Source: PALSA-612 sp035652235 (GTDB lineage: Bacteria; Actinomycetota; Thermoleophilia; Gaiellales; Gaiellaceae). Taken from it: DNA of 64,000 nt. Location: the NCBI GenBank assembly GCA_035652235.1, contig DASREE010000035.1, positions 34,731-98,730 on the forward strand, in the 5' to 3' direction. The notes under the pieces are model-generated. The model ran no database searches. It saw only the letters and a list, made by a program, of their open reading frames with translations, and had not been told where the DNA came from. The translations under genes and the position numbers were made by a program. Positions 17,617 to 26,505 of this stretch are shown here, piece by piece. Position 1 is the first letter of the stretch. Every line of letters starts with the position of its first letter.

Positions 17617-18804
17617 GTGCGCTTCCTCGCCTTCCTCCTCGCCGCCGCCTCGCTCGCGCTGCCCGCCACCGCCTCGGCCGCGCCACGGATGCTCGTCGGC
17701 GCGGCGGAGGACTCGGCGAAGGCGCCGACGCTCGTCGAGGCGAAGACCGAGATGGACCTGGCCAGAGTCGCGGGCTTCGACGCCATCCGCCTCACGGCCC
17801 AGTGGTCGCCCGGCCTGCGCCAGCCGTCCGCGGGCGACGTGACGCGCCTGCAGAACGCGGTCGACGCCGCCCGCCTCGACGGCATCGAGGTGTTCCTGTC
17901 GGTGTATCCGTACGGGAGCTCCGTCACGCCCCTGACGCCGGCGGCGCGTGCCGACTTCGCGAGCTACACGGCCTTCCTCGCCACCGCGCTGCCGACCGTG
18001 AAGCGCTTCATCGTCGGCAACGAGCCGAACCTGAACCGCTTCTGGATGCCCCAGTTCGATGCGGGCGGAGGCGACGCCGCCGCGCCCGCCTACGAGGCGC
18101 TTCTCGCGCAGACCTACGATGCGATCAAGGCCGCCGCGCCGGCGGCGATGGTGATCGGTGGCGCCCTCTCGCCGCGCGGCGGCGACGACCCGCAGGGCGT
18201 CCGCCCGACGCACTCGCCGACCCGCTTCATCGCCGACCTCGGCCGGGCGTACCGGCAGAGCGGCCGCACCCGTCCGATCATGGACGCCTTCTCGTTCCAC
18301 CCGTACGAGGACAACTCCAGCGTGCCGCCGTCGTTCGTGCACCCGCGCTCGACGACGATCTCGCTGGCCGACTACGGGAAGCTGGTCGGGCTGCTGGGAT
18401 CGGCCTTCGACGGGACGGCGCAGGCGGGTTCGACGCTGCCGATCGTCTACGACGAGTTCGGCGTGCAGTCGGTGATCCCGGCCCCCAAGGTGGCGGCCTA
18501 CCAGGGACGGAAGCCGGCGTCGGCGAAGCCGGTCGACGAGGCGCGGCAGGGCGCCTACTACGAGCAGGCCCTCGCGCTCGCCGCCTGCCAGCCGAACGTG
18601 ATCGGGTTCCTCATCTTCCACGTTCGCGACGAGCCCTCCCTCGACCGCTGGCAGTCCGGCCTCTTCTACGCGGACGGGACGCCGAAGGCGAGCCTGCAGG
18701 TCGTGCAGCGCGCGATCGCCTCGCTGCGGGCGGGGACGCTCGGAAGCTGCTCGGCCGCCTCGCCGACGGTGCCGGCGCCGGCCATCCCGAAGCGAAACCG
18801 CTGA
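17617..18804 (+). CDS. Secreted glycoside hydrolase-like (beta/alpha)8 protein
   Basis: The 395-aa product starts with a Sec signal (RFLAFLLAAASLALPATASAAP). The rest reads as a clan GH-A-type TIM barrel. VGNEPNLNRF places a candidate acid/base E136 in the conserved N-E-P motif, and IVYDEFGVQ gives a candidate nucleophile E280. FSFHPYEDN and VIGFLIFHVRDE match the other barrel strands. Substrate and exact GH family are unclear (GH5/GH39-like). Start GTG 17617 has no good ribosome site. It is probably secreted or cell-wall associated. Confidence 0.7.
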   Translation: MRFLAFLLAAASLALPATASAAPRMLVGAAEDSAKAPTLVEAKTEMDLARVAGFDAIRLTAQWSPGLRQPSAGDVTRLQNAVDAARLDGIEVFLSVYPYGSSVTPLTPAARADFASYTAFLATALPTVKRFIVGNEPNLNRFWMPQFDAGGGDAAAPAYEALLAQTYDAIKAAAPAAMVIGGALSPRGGDDPQGVRPTHSPTRFIADLGRAYRQSGRTRPIMDAFSFHPYEDNSSVPPSFVHPRSTTISLADYGKLVGLLGSAFDGTAQAGSTLPIVYDEFGVQSVIPAPKVAAYQGRKPASAKPVDEARQGAYYEQALALAACQPNVIGFLIFHVRDEPSLDRWQSGLFYADGTPKASLQVVQRAIASLRAGTLGSCSAASPTVPAPAIPKRNR

Positions 18805-18942
18805 GCAGCGGCCCGCGCCGGCCGGGGCTTGGCGCCGAGCCATTGCGAATCGCGGGTCCACACGTCGTGTCGGGCACGCTCCACCCTCCCTTCGCGCGAC
18901 GAGCACGGTCGCCTCGGCGGCGGCACGGGAGGGCGCGGTGGG

Positions 18943-18948
18943 TAGACT
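18943..18948 (+). promoter_or_regulatory. -10 box of the zinc-ribbon gene (leaderless)
   Basis: TAGACT ends 7 nt before ATG 18956. Confidence 0.5.
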
Positions 18949-18955
18949 TGCGGCG

Positions 18956-19174
18956 ATGCCGATCTACGAGTACGTCTGCATGGCGTGCGAGTCGCACTTC
19001 GAGGAGCTCGTGCGCGGCGACCGCGACCCGGCGTGCCCGGGCTGCGGCGCGGCGAACGTGCGCCGGCAGCTGTCCGTCTTCGCCACCAAGGCGGAGACGC
19101 CCCAGCCGAGCTTCCGCTCGGCCACGGGCGCGGGCGGCGGCTGCTGCGGCGGCTCCTGCGGCTGCGGCCACTGA
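18956..19174 (+). CDS. FmdB-type zinc-ribbon protein
   Basis: The 72-aa protein opens MPIYEYVCMACESHFEELV and has a second pair CPGCG, giving the two CxxC knuckles of the FmdB/CxxC_CXXC_SSSS zinc ribbon. The tail is Gly/Cys-rich (CCGGSCGCGH), which might hold more metal. Proteins of this type are thought to be regulatory; the partner is unknown. ATG 18956 is chosen because MPIYEY is the conserved start and a -10 box precedes it. Confidence 0.85.
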   Translation: MPIYEYVCMACESHFEELVRGDRDPACPGCGAANVRRQLSVFATKAETPQPSFRSATGAGGGCCGGSCGCGH

Positions 19175-19361
19175 CCACCTGCCGACCGAGCAGACGGTCT
19201 CGCAGCCTACGCCGACAGGACGCCGACGTAGCGGGCGAGCCGGTAGGCGAGCAGGTAGTCGACGCCGCCCGCCTCGCGGGTCGGCTCGCCGCCGCAGCGG
19301 GAGAGCTTCTCTGCGCTCGGCGGCGACTGCGTCGTCGCGCTGCCCTGCCTGGGCGCCCACC

Positions 19362-19602
19362 CGCCGCCTCACCGCCCAAGAGCTGCGGATCGCCCTGCTT
19401 GTCGCCGAGGGCGCCACCAACCGCGAGGGGGCCGGGCAGCTCTTCCTCAGTCCGAAGAACGGTGGGCTACCACCTCGGCAAGGTGTACGAGAAGCTCGGA
19501 GTCCGCTCGTGCACCGAGCTTGCGCGCCTGCTCGCCGACGCGGGCGGCACCCGCGCGCAGGTCAGGTCAGGCGAGACCGCGCCGCTCGCCGGGCGGGCGT
19601 GA
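19362..19602 (+). pseudogene. LuxR-type helix-turn-helix relic with a one-base frameshift
   Basis: One frame encodes RLTAQELRIALLVAEGATN and LFLSPK; then the reading continues one frame over as TVGYHLGKVYEKLGVRS and TELARLLADAG. Together they form a C-terminal GerE/LuxR DNA-binding domain. Removing one A in the AAGAAC at 19455-19460 restores AAG-ACG-GTG (K-T-V), the normal family sequence. No start codon or sensor domain is identifiable upstream, so it is a truncated, frameshifted relic. The rest of the gene-free interval 19175-19637 shows only broken coding-like patches on both strands. Confidence 0.75.
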
Positions 19603-19624
19603 TCGGCCCGTCCGCCCGCTCGCT

Positions 19625-19630
19625 TACACT
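19625..19630 (+). promoter_or_regulatory. -10 box of the uracil-DNA glycosylase gene (leaderless)
   Basis: TACACT ends 7 nt before ATG 19638. Confidence 0.5.
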
Positions 19631-19637
19631 CCCGCCG

Positions 19638-20309
19638 ATGCTGGAGACGCCGGTGCGCGAAGGCGAGCTTGCGGCGCTGAAGGAGCAGGCGGCGGCGTGC
19701 AGGCGCTGCCGGCTCGCGCAGACGCGCACCCAGGTCGTGTTCGGGGTCGGCAACCCGCGCGCCGACCTGATGTTCGTCGGCGAGGCGCCCGGCTTCCACG
19801 AGGACAAGCAGGGCCTCCCCTTCGTCGGCCAGGCGGGGAAGCTGCTCGACAAGCTGCTCGCGAGCATCGGCCTCGAGCGCTCCGACGTGTACATCGCGAA
19901 CGTGCTCAAGTGCCGTCCGCCCGGGAACCGTGACCCGATGCCGGACGAGATCGAGCTGTGCGAGACGTACCTCTTCCGGCAGATCGAGGCGATCGAGCCG
20001 AAGCTCGTCGCGACGCTCGGCAACTTCGCCACCAAGCTCCTCTCCGGCAAGCAGCTCGGCATCACGCGTGTGCACGGTCAGGAGCAGGAGGTGACGCTGG
20101 GGGGCACGCGCGTACTGCTCTACCCGATCTACCATCCGGCGGCCGCGCTGTACACGCCGCGCATGCTGGAGGTGCTCGAGGAGGACTTCCGGCGTATCCC
20201 CGAGCTGATGGGGCGGGTGCTGACCGAGCCGCTGGGCGCGCCCGCGTCGTCTGCTCCCGCGCTGGCTGCGGCGGCCCCCGCGCCGGCCGTCCAGCTCGGC
20301 CTCTTCTAG
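19638..20309 (+). CDS. Family 4 iron-sulfur uracil-DNA glycosylase
   Basis: The 223-aa enzyme removes uracil from DNA. Four cysteines in the family 4 arrangement (C21, C24, C92, C108) would hold a [4Fe-4S] cluster. Motif A GEAPGFHEDKQGLPFVGQAG (near 52-71) and the C-terminal YHPAAAL motif (with the conserved His) are present. The last roughly 25 residues are Ala/Pro-rich and end QLGLF, which could be a beta-clamp-binding peptide (Q-x-x-L-F type). Located downstream of the LuxR relic on its own promoter. Confidence 0.9.
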   Translation: MLETPVREGELAALKEQAAACRRCRLAQTRTQVVFGVGNPRADLMFVGEAPGFHEDKQGLPFVGQAGKLLDKLLASIGLERSDVYIANVLKCRPPGNRDPMPDEIELCETYLFRQIEAIEPKLVATLGNFATKLLSGKQLGITRVHGQEQEVTLGGTRVLLYPIYHPAAALYTPRMLEVLEEDFRRIPELMGRVLTEPLGAPASSAPALAAAAPAPAVQLGLF

Positions 20310-20400
20310 AACGGCGGGCCGTGGCACGTGCTGCCGGATCGGGCCGGCTCGCGGCGAGCCCGGTGTCAGGCCCGACCGAGCCCCCGCCCGCCGGCCGGCG

Positions 20401-20829
20401 GTGAGGGTCGTCTCCTCGAGCCCGCAGGAGACGGAGGCGCTCGCGGCGCGGCTCGCGCGACGGCTCCGTCCGGGCGACGTCGTCTACGTGTCCGGCGAGC
20501 TCGGCTCCGGCAAGACGACGTTCGTCCGCGGCGCCTGCCGCGCGCTCGGCGTGACGTCGCACGTGACGAGCCCGACGTACACGATCGGCCATCGCTACGA
20601 CGGGGTCTCGCACCTCGACCTCTACCGCTTCGCGGACATGAGCTCCGCCGACTGGGCCGCCCTCGAGCCGTACTTCGCACACGCGATCGTCTTCGTCGAG
20701 TGGCCGGAGCGCGCCGGCGGCCGGCTGCCCCGGCCGCGGGTCCGCGTGCGGCTCGGGCACGTCGACCCGCAACGGCGGACGATCGAGCTGACGGGCTCCG
20801 AGCCGGAGCTTCTCGCCGGGCTAATCTGA
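20401..20829 (+). CDS. tsaE: tRNA t6A biosynthesis ATPase TsaE
   Basis: The 142-aa P-loop ATPase supports the TsaB-TsaD complex that makes N6-threonylcarbamoyladenosine at tRNA position 37. Seen: Walker A GELGSGKTT (residues 32-40), the SPTYTIGHRY switch, HLDLYRF, and the IVFVEWPER motif. It heads the t6A operon. GTG 20401 gives the family length; no good ribosome site or -10 box is visible before it. Confidence 0.95.
   Translation: MRVVSSSPQETEALAARLARRLRPGDVVYVSGELGSGKTTFVRGACRALGVTSHVTSPTYTIGHRYDGVSHLDLYRFADMSSADWAALEPYFAHAIVFVEWPERAGGRLPRPRVRVRLGHVDPQRRTIELTGSEPELLAGLI
20822..20827 (+). promoter_or_regulatory. Internal -10 box before tsaB
   Basis: TAATCT overlaps the last codons of tsaE and ends 8 nt before the tsaB ATG. 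It may give a second, leaderless transcript inside the operon. Confidence 0.35.
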
Positions 20830-20835
20830 GCGGCG

Positions 20836-21444
20836 ATGGCCGCAGGGCTCGTCCTCGCCTTCGACACGGCGACGCCGGTGGCGACGGCCGCGCTCGTCCG
20901 CGACGGCGTCCTCCTCGGCGAGCGCCGCTCGCGGGCGGCGCGCATCCTCGCCGACGCGGACGCGCTCCTGCGGCAGGCGGGCGCCGCTCCGGCCGGCCTC
21001 GACGGCGTCGTCGTCGGCACCGGCCCGGGCAGCTTCACGGGTATCCGCATCGGGCTCGCCGCGGCGCGCGGCCTCGCGCTCGCGACGGGCATCCCGGTCG
21101 CGGGCATATCCACGCTCGACGCGCTCGCCGCCGGCACCCCGGGCGCGCTGCCGGTCCTGGACGCGCAGCGGCGGGAGGTGTTCACCTTCGTCGGCGGCGA
21201 GCCGGTCGCCTGCCTGCCGGAGGACGTTCCGCTCGAGCCGGGAGCGATCTGTGTCGGCGACGGCGCCGTCCGCTACCGGCAGCTCCTGGAGGCGCTCGGC
21301 GCGCACATTCCGGCCGACGACGATGCCGCCCACGTGCCGTGGGCGCACCAGCACGCGCGCCTCGCGGCCGGCTTCGGCCCAGCCGAGCTCGTCCAGCCGG
21401 TCTACGTCCGCGCCCCCGACGCGGAGCGGGCGCTCGCACGATGA
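20836..21444 (+). CDS. tsaB: tRNA t6A biosynthesis scaffold protein TsaB
   Basis: The 202-aa ASKHA-fold partner of TsaD starts VLAFDTATPVATAALV and has the GTGPGSFTGIRIGLAAARGL block (about residues 57-76) that forms the dimer interface. The family is normally about 220 aa, so this is a slightly short version. The ATGA at its end couples it to rimI. Confidence 0.93.
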   Translation: MAAGLVLAFDTATPVATAALVRDGVLLGERRSRAARILADADALLRQAGAAPAGLDGVVVGTGPGSFTGIRIGLAAARGLALATGIPVAGISTLDALAAGTPGALPVLDAQRREVFTFVGGEPVACLPEDVPLEPGAICVGDGAVRYRQLLEALGAHIPADDDAAHVPWAHQHARLAAGFGPAELVQPVYVRAPDAERALAR

Positions 21445-21914
21445 CGGCGAGCGACGGCATCCGCATCGAGCCGCTCGGCCTGCACGACGTGAGCGCGATC
21501 GACGAGATCGAGCGCCGCACGATGCCCGCGCCCTGGTCGCGGATGATGTTCGTCGGCGAGATCGCGAAGTCCACCTCGATCTGCCTCGGCGCCTTCGCCG
21601 ACGGCGTGCTCGTCGGCTACATGATCGTCTCGCGCTACGTCGACGCCTGGCACGTGATGAACCTCGTCGTCGCGCCCGAGCACCGCCGGCAGGGGATCGC
21701 GACGAGCCTGCTGACGGCCCTGTTCGAGCGCACCGCCGGCGACGCGAGGCGCGGCTTCACGCTCGAGGTGCGCGTCTCGAACGAGGGCGCGATCAAGCTG
21801 TACGAGAGCCTCGGCTTCCGCGCGCAGGGGATCCGTCGCGGCTACTACACGGACAACCGCGAGGACGCGCTGATCATGTGGCGCGACGCCGTGCCCGAGC
21901 TCGCCGAGCGGTGA
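21441..21914 (+). CDS. rimI: Ribosomal-protein-alanine N-acetyltransferase
   Basis: The 157-aa GNAT enzyme has the acetyl-CoA motif VVAPEHRRQGIATSLLTALF (residues 75-94) and the C-terminal NEGAIKLYESLGF block. RimI acetylates the N-terminus of ribosomal protein S18 and is frequently encoded between tsaB and tsaD, as here. Overlaps tsaB and the next gene by 4 nt each. Confidence 0.88.
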   Translation: MTASDGIRIEPLGLHDVSAIDEIERRTMPAPWSRMMFVGEIAKSTSICLGAFADGVLVGYMIVSRYVDAWHVMNLVVAPEHRRQGIATSLLTALFERTAGDARRGFTLEVRVSNEGAIKLYESLGFRAQGIRRGYYTDNREDALIMWRDAVPELAER

Positions 21915-22930
21915 GGGCGCTCGCCGCGCTCCTCCTCGCCGCCGCCTCAGTCGGCGCGCTGCTGTCTCTCCGCGCCCTCGACGCGCCCGCTGCGGGCGGC
22001 GCTCGCTCGCCGACCGGCCCCGCGCTCGTCTTCGTGGACGCGCGCCACGGCTGGGCGGCCGGCGCCGGCGGCATCCTCGCCACGCGCGACGGCGGCCGCT
22101 CCTGGCGGCACGTGGCCCGCCAGAGCATGCAGGCGCTCGACGCGGTCGACGCGACGCACGCGTGGGCCTACGGCGGCTCCACCCTCTTCGCGACGGCGGA
22201 CGGCGTGCGCTGGCACACCGTCTCACACCGCGAGCTCGCCGCGCTCGACTTCGTCGACCTCCGTCACGGCTTCGCCCTCGATTCCCGGGGCCGCCTGCTC
22301 GCCACCTCCGACCGAGGCGTCTCCTGGCACGCGACGGCGACGCCGCGCGGGCTGGAGGCGCTGTGCGCGACTCCGCGTCTTCTCGCGCTCGCCCGCGCAG
22401 GGCAGGTGTGGGTGCGCCGCGGCCGACGTTTCGCGCTCGCGCTCCGCGTCGTCCGCCGCGGCCCGGCCGTTCCCGTGCTGCGCTGCCGGGCGAGCTCCGT
22501 CTGGCTGCTCCTCGAGGAGGGCGCGGCCGCCGGCAGCCAGGCCTACGACGTGTACCGCTCGCTCGACGGAGGCAGACGCTGGCGCCGCGTGCTCGCCGGT
22601 CTCGCCCCGACGAGCGGCCTGCCGGCGATCGCCGCGTACTCGGGGCCGTTCTCGGCGGCGGGCGTCCGCGCGGCCGCCTTCGTCGGCTCGTGCGCCCCCT
22701 GCGGTGACCTCGTCACGGTCGTCGCCACGCGCGACGGGGGCGCGACCTGGTGGCGCGCGTCGCCGCTTCGCGGGCAGGTGCCCGAGGCGGTGTCGTTCCC
22801 GACGCCGACCCGCGGCTGGCTCCTCACCGCCACGCGCCGCGGCCTGCCGGGCGTGTGGCGGACAACGGACGGCGGGCGCAGCTGGCGGTTGCTGCTGCGC
22901 TCGCGCGTCCTGACGGTGGCGCCCCCGTGA
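21911..22930 (+). CDS. Exported BNR/Ycf48-like beta-propeller protein
   Basis: The 339-aa protein begins with a hydrophobic export signal (LAALLLAAASVGALLSL). It then repeats Asp-box-like blades: ATRDGGRSWRHV, ATSDRGVSWHAT, YRSLDGGRRWRRV, ATRDGGATWWRA and RTTDGGRSWRLL, with intervening aromatic motifs such as VDARHGWAAG. This matches sialidase-like or photosystem-assembly (Ycf48) propellers; the ligand is unknown. Its position inside the cytoplasmic t6A operon, with GTGA overlaps on both sides, is odd for an exported protein. Confidence 0.75.
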   Translation: MRALAALLLAAASVGALLSLRALDAPAAGGARSPTGPALVFVDARHGWAAGAGGILATRDGGRSWRHVARQSMQALDAVDATHAWAYGGSTLFATADGVRWHTVSHRELAALDFVDLRHGFALDSRGRLLATSDRGVSWHATATPRGLEALCATPRLLALARAGQVWVRRGRRFALALRVVRRGPAVPVLRCRASSVWLLLEEGAAAGSQAYDVYRSLDGGRRWRRVLAGLAPTSGLPAIAAYSGPFSAAGVRAAAFVGSCAPCGDLVTVVATRDGGATWWRASPLRGQVPEAVSFPTPTRGWLLTATRRGLPGVWRTTDGGRSWRLLLRSRVLTVAPP

Positions 22931-23892
22931 TCCTCGGTCTGGAGACCTCCTGCGACGAGACGGCTGCGGCCGTCGTCGGCGGCGACGGGCGGGTGCGCTC
23001 CAACGTCGTCGCCTCGCAGGCGGAGCTGCACGCGCGCTTCGGTGGCGTCGTCCCCGAGCTGGCATCCCGCCGGCACCTCGAGCTGCTCACGCCCGTCGTC
23101 GAGGAGGCGCTCGCCCGTGCGAACGCGTCCCTGGACGAGATCGGGCTCGTCGCCGTCACGGTCGGTCCGGGCCTGATCGGCGCGCTCCTCGTCGGGCTGT
23201 CGGCGGCGAAGGCGCTCGCGTGGGGGAGGGGCCTCCCGCTGGCGCCGGTCGACCACCTGCACGGCCACGTCGCCTCGCTCTTCCTCGAGCCGGACGCGGT
23301 CGACCCGCCGTTCCTGTGCCTGCTCGCGACCGGCGGCCACACGCTGCTCCTCGACGTGCAGGAGCGCTCCGGCTACCGCGTCGTCGGCACGACCATCGAC
23401 GACGCGGCGGGCGAGGCGTTCGACAAGGGCGCACGCCTCCTCGGCCTCGGCTACCCGGGCGGCGCCGCCCTCGACCGCCTGGCGGCTGAGGGCAACCCAG
23501 ACGCGTTCACGTTCCCCGTCGCGCGTGTCCCTGGGCTCGACTTCTCCTTCTCCGGAGTCAAGACCGCGCTCCTGTACGCCGTCCGCGGGCTCGCTGCGGG
23601 AGAGCTCGAGCGCCGCCGCGCCGACCTCGCGGCCGCCTACCAGCGGGCGATCGTGCGGGCGCTCGTCGAGCGCACACGCGCGGCCGCAGCCGAGCTCGGT
23701 CACGAGCGGATCGCGGTCGTGGGCGGCGTGGCCGCGAACTCCGAGCTCCGCGCCGCGCTGCCGGAGGCGGCGCTCGCCCCCCTCTCGCTCTGCGCCGACA
23801 ACGCCGCGATGATCGCCTCCGCGGCGCGCTACCTGCACCCGCTGCCGGCGCCCGACTACCTCGAGCTCGATGCCCGCGCGGCGGCGATCTGA
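22927..23892 (+). CDS. tsaD: tRNA N6-adenosine threonylcarbamoyltransferase
   Basis: The catalytic subunit transfers threonylcarbamoyl from the AMP adduct to A37 of tRNA. The 321-aa product has ILGLETSCDETAAAVV, metal ligands H110 and H114 in DHLHGHVASL, the GTTIDDAAGEAFDKGARLLG block, SFSGVKTALLY and GGVAANSELR with the conserved C-terminal SLCADNAAMIA. GTG 22927 overlaps the preceding stop. It overlaps the next gene by 23 nt. Confidence 0.97.
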   Translation: MILGLETSCDETAAAVVGGDGRVRSNVVASQAELHARFGGVVPELASRRHLELLTPVVEEALARANASLDEIGLVAVTVGPGLIGALLVGLSAAKALAWGRGLPLAPVDHLHGHVASLFLEPDAVDPPFLCLLATGGHTLLLDVQERSGYRVVGTTIDDAAGEAFDKGARLLGLGYPGGAALDRLAAEGNPDAFTFPVARVPGLDFSFSGVKTALLYAVRGLAAGELERRRADLAAAYQRAIVRALVERTRAAAAELGHERIAVVGGVAANSELRAALPEAALAPLSLCADNAAMIASAARYLHPLPAPDYLELDARAAAI

Positions 23893-26410
23893 CCTCGCGC
23901 TCGTCGCGGGGCTCCTCGTCGCTGCCGTCGTCGCCGCCGCCGTCGTCGCCGCTCGCGGCAGCGCCTCGAAGCGGGTCGCCACGCCCGCGGCGCGGCCGAT
24001 CAGCTGGCAGGGACTCGTCGGCGGGGGGCGGCCGGACGTCGCTCTCGGACAGCGGGTGATCGTCGTCCTGCGCGCGCCGTCGCTCGCCGACCGGGTGCGG
24101 GAGGCGGGCGGGCGCGCGACCGACGCGCAGGAGCGGCGCTGGAGCGCGGATGCGCTCGCGGCGCAGCAGCGCCTGCTGCTCAGGCTGGCGACGAAGGGCG
24201 TGTTCATCCGCCCGACCTACCGCTACACGCGCGTCGTCGACGGTTTCGCGGCGGTGCTCGACCAGAGTACGATCCTGCTCCTTGAGCGGACCCGGGCGGT
24301 CGCCGGCGTGTACCGGGTGCGGGCGGCCTTCCCGGCGCTCGCCTCGGCCGTCCCCCTGAGGACGGTGGTGCGCAGCGCCGCGCTCGGCTGGAACGGGACG
24401 CCCCTGCTCGGCTTGGAGGGCCGCGGCGTGCTCGTCGCGCTCCTCGACACCGGCGTCGACCCCGAGACGCCGTTCCTGCACGGCCACGTCCTGCCCGGCC
24501 TGGACGTGGCCGGAGGCGGCATCGACGCGCGACCCCAGTCGGCTCCCGGCCAGGGGCGCGAGGAGCACGGCACCGAGATGGCGGGCATCGTCGTCGGCGT
24601 CGGGCGGGACGGGCTGTCGGGCATCGCGCCGGAGGCGACGGTGCTGCCGATCAGGGTCGGCGGCTGGCAGCGGGACGCCCCCGGGCGCTGGTCGATCCAC
24701 GCCCGCAGCGACGAGATCCTCGCCGGCCTCGAGCGTGCGGTCGACCCGGACGGGAACGGCGACGCGCACGACGCCGCGCGGATCGCGCTCGTCCCGCTGG
24801 CAGAGCCGTTCGCGGGCTTCGAGGACGATCCGCTGTCGCGGGCGGCGGCGGGAGCGGCTGAGCTGAACACGCTCGTCGTCGTCCCGGCCGGGAACGACGG
24901 GCCGACGGCGCCCGGCTTCGGCAGCCTGTCCGGCCCGGGCGGCGCCCCCGCCGCGCTCACCGTCGCCGCCGCCGACCTGCGGCCGCTCGCGCTCGTCGCC
25001 CGCCTCGCCGTCCGGCGCGGGTTGCACGTGCTGCTCGACCGCGACGTGCCCGTGCTCGGCGCGACGGCGCCCCGGAGCGCGTCCTTCCTCCTCGTCGCGC
25101 CGCGGCTCGCTCGGGGACGACCGCAGCTCGTCGACGCGCGCGGGGAGAGCGTCGTCGCCGGGCGAGCGGCGATCCTGCCCGCGGGCCCGGCGCCGACTGC
25201 GGCCGCGGCAGCCGCAGCCGACGCCGGAGCCGGGCTCGTGCTTCTCGCCGGAGACGCGCTCCCGGGTGGCGGCCTCGGCCTTGCCTCGCCGGTCGGCGTG
25301 CCCGTGCTCGGCGTTCCCGAAAGCCTCTTCGACGCCGCCGCTCGCTCCGGCCGGACGGCGCTGCAGGTGAGCGTCGGGGCGGCCCGTCCGGCGGCGAACG
25401 AGCAGGCTTCGAGCATCGCCCCGTTCTCCGCCTACGGCCTCGCCTACGGCGGCCATCCCAAGCCCGAGGTGGCGGGCCCGGGCGTCGGCATCGTCACCGC
25501 CGCGCCCGGGGCCGCTTCCGGCGGGAGCTCCCGCTTCGTCACGGTGAACGGCTCGAGCGCAGCAGCCGCCGCCGTCGCAGCCGAGGCCGCGCTCGTCGTG
25601 GAGGCGCGGCCGGACCTCGACGCGCGCGCGCTCGAGAGCGCGCTCGTCGGCTCCGCCCGGCCACTCGCGGGCGCCCCCGCGGCGGCGCAGGGAAACGGCG
25701 TCGTCGACCTGGCTGCGGCCGCCACAGCCGAGGTCGTCGCCGAACCTCCGACGCTCTCCTTCGGCCGGGCGGCGGGGCGCGGCTGGTCGGCCGAGCGCAC
25801 GCTCCTGCTCCGCAACGTCTCGACACGGCCGCTTCGGATCGACCTCGCCGCCGTGCCCGCTCGCGTCCGGTCGGGCGTGGCGATCGGGCTCGACCCGGGC
25901 CGCGTCGTGCTCGCGCCCGGTGCGAGCGCGCCCGTGCGGGTGACGGCGCGGCTCGCGGGTCGCGCGCGCGCGTCCGCGGCGGCCGGCTGGTTGACGGCGA
26001 CTCCGGTGCCGACCGCGGGCACGGCCGTGCGCATCCCGTGGGCGGTCGTGCTCGCGCCCCCGGGCGAGGTGGTCGGGGCGGCGGAGCTCTCGTCGGTGCG
26101 GTTCAGGCCCTCCGACGTGAGGCCGGCGATCCTGAGGGTCGACCTCGGCCGCGTCGCCGCCGGGCGGCCCGGGCCGGCGATCGAGCCGCTGTCGCACGTC
26201 GACCTGCAGCTCTTCACCCGGGCGGGACGGCGGCTGGGCCTGCTCGCCCGGCTGCGCGACGTCGTTCCCGGTCGCTACGCCTTCGGCATCACCGGACGGG
26301 GACCCGGCGGCCGTCGGCTGCCGAGGGGATCGTACCTGCTGAAGCTGCTCGCCTTCCCCGCAGCGGGCGGGAAAGCCGTCGGCCGCTCGGTGGTTTTCAC
26401 CATCGGGTAG
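23870..26410 (+). CDS. Exported subtilisin-like (S8) serine protease
   Basis: The 846-aa protein has an N-terminal hydrophobic signal or anchor (about residues 10-28), a propeptide-like region, and the S8 domain. The catalytic triad looks complete: D193 (LLDTGVD), H233 (EEHGTEMAG) and S563 in NGSSAAAAA; the oxyanion N342 sits in PAGNDGP. A PA-like insert separates the last two motifs (about 370-500). The serine motif is GSS where GTS-M-A-x-P is usual, so activity deserves testing. The C-terminal 230 residues are beta-rich Ig-like. It overlaps tsaD by 23 nt. Confidence 0.82.
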   Translation: MPARRRSDLALVAGLLVAAVVAAAVVAARGSASKRVATPAARPISWQGLVGGGRPDVALGQRVIVVLRAPSLADRVREAGGRATDAQERRWSADALAAQQRLLLRLATKGVFIRPTYRYTRVVDGFAAVLDQSTILLLERTRAVAGVYRVRAAFPALASAVPLRTVVRSAALGWNGTPLLGLEGRGVLVALLDTGVDPETPFLHGHVLPGLDVAGGGIDARPQSAPGQGREEHGTEMAGIVVGVGRDGLSGIAPEATVLPIRVGGWQRDAPGRWSIHARSDEILAGLERAVDPDGNGDAHDAARIALVPLAEPFAGFEDDPLSRAAAGAAELNTLVVVPAGNDGPTAPGFGSLSGPGGAPAALTVAAADLRPLALVARLAVRRGLHVLLDRDVPVLGATAPRSASFLLVAPRLARGRPQLVDARGESVVAGRAAILPAGPAPTAAAAAAADAGAGLVLLAGDALPGGGLGLASPVGVPVLGVPESLFDAAARSGRTALQVSVGAARPAANEQASSIAPFSAYGLAYGGHPKPEVAGPGVGIVTAAPGAASGGSSRFVTVNGSSAAAAAVAAEAALVVEARPDLDARALESALVGSARPLAGAPAAAQGNGVVDLAAAATAEVVAEPPTLSFGRAAGRGWSAERTLLLRNVSTRPLRIDLAAVPARVRSGVAIGLDPGRVVLAPGASAPVRVTARLAGRARASAAAGWLTATPVPTAGTAVRIPWAVVLAPPGEVVGAAELSSVRFRPSDVRPAILRVDLGRVAAGRPGPAIEPLSHVDLQLFTRAGRRLGLLARLRDVVPGRYAFGITGRGPGGRRLPRGSYLLKLLAFPAAGGKAVGRSVVFTIG

Positions 26411-26449
26411 AGCGGTCTTCCACGGTCGAATACGGCGTATGCACGGGCG

Positions 26450-26455
26450 TATACT
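26450..26455 (+). promoter_or_regulatory. -10 box of gdhA
   Basis: TATACT is close to the bacterial consensus and lies 50 nt before the GTG. This leaves a short leader with a Shine-Dalgarno AGAGGAG at 26493-26499. No clear -35 was seen. Confidence 0.5.
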
Positions 26456-26505
26456 CGGCCGAGATCACGGTACCGGCAATCGCAGGACGACCAGAGGAGC
26501 AGACG

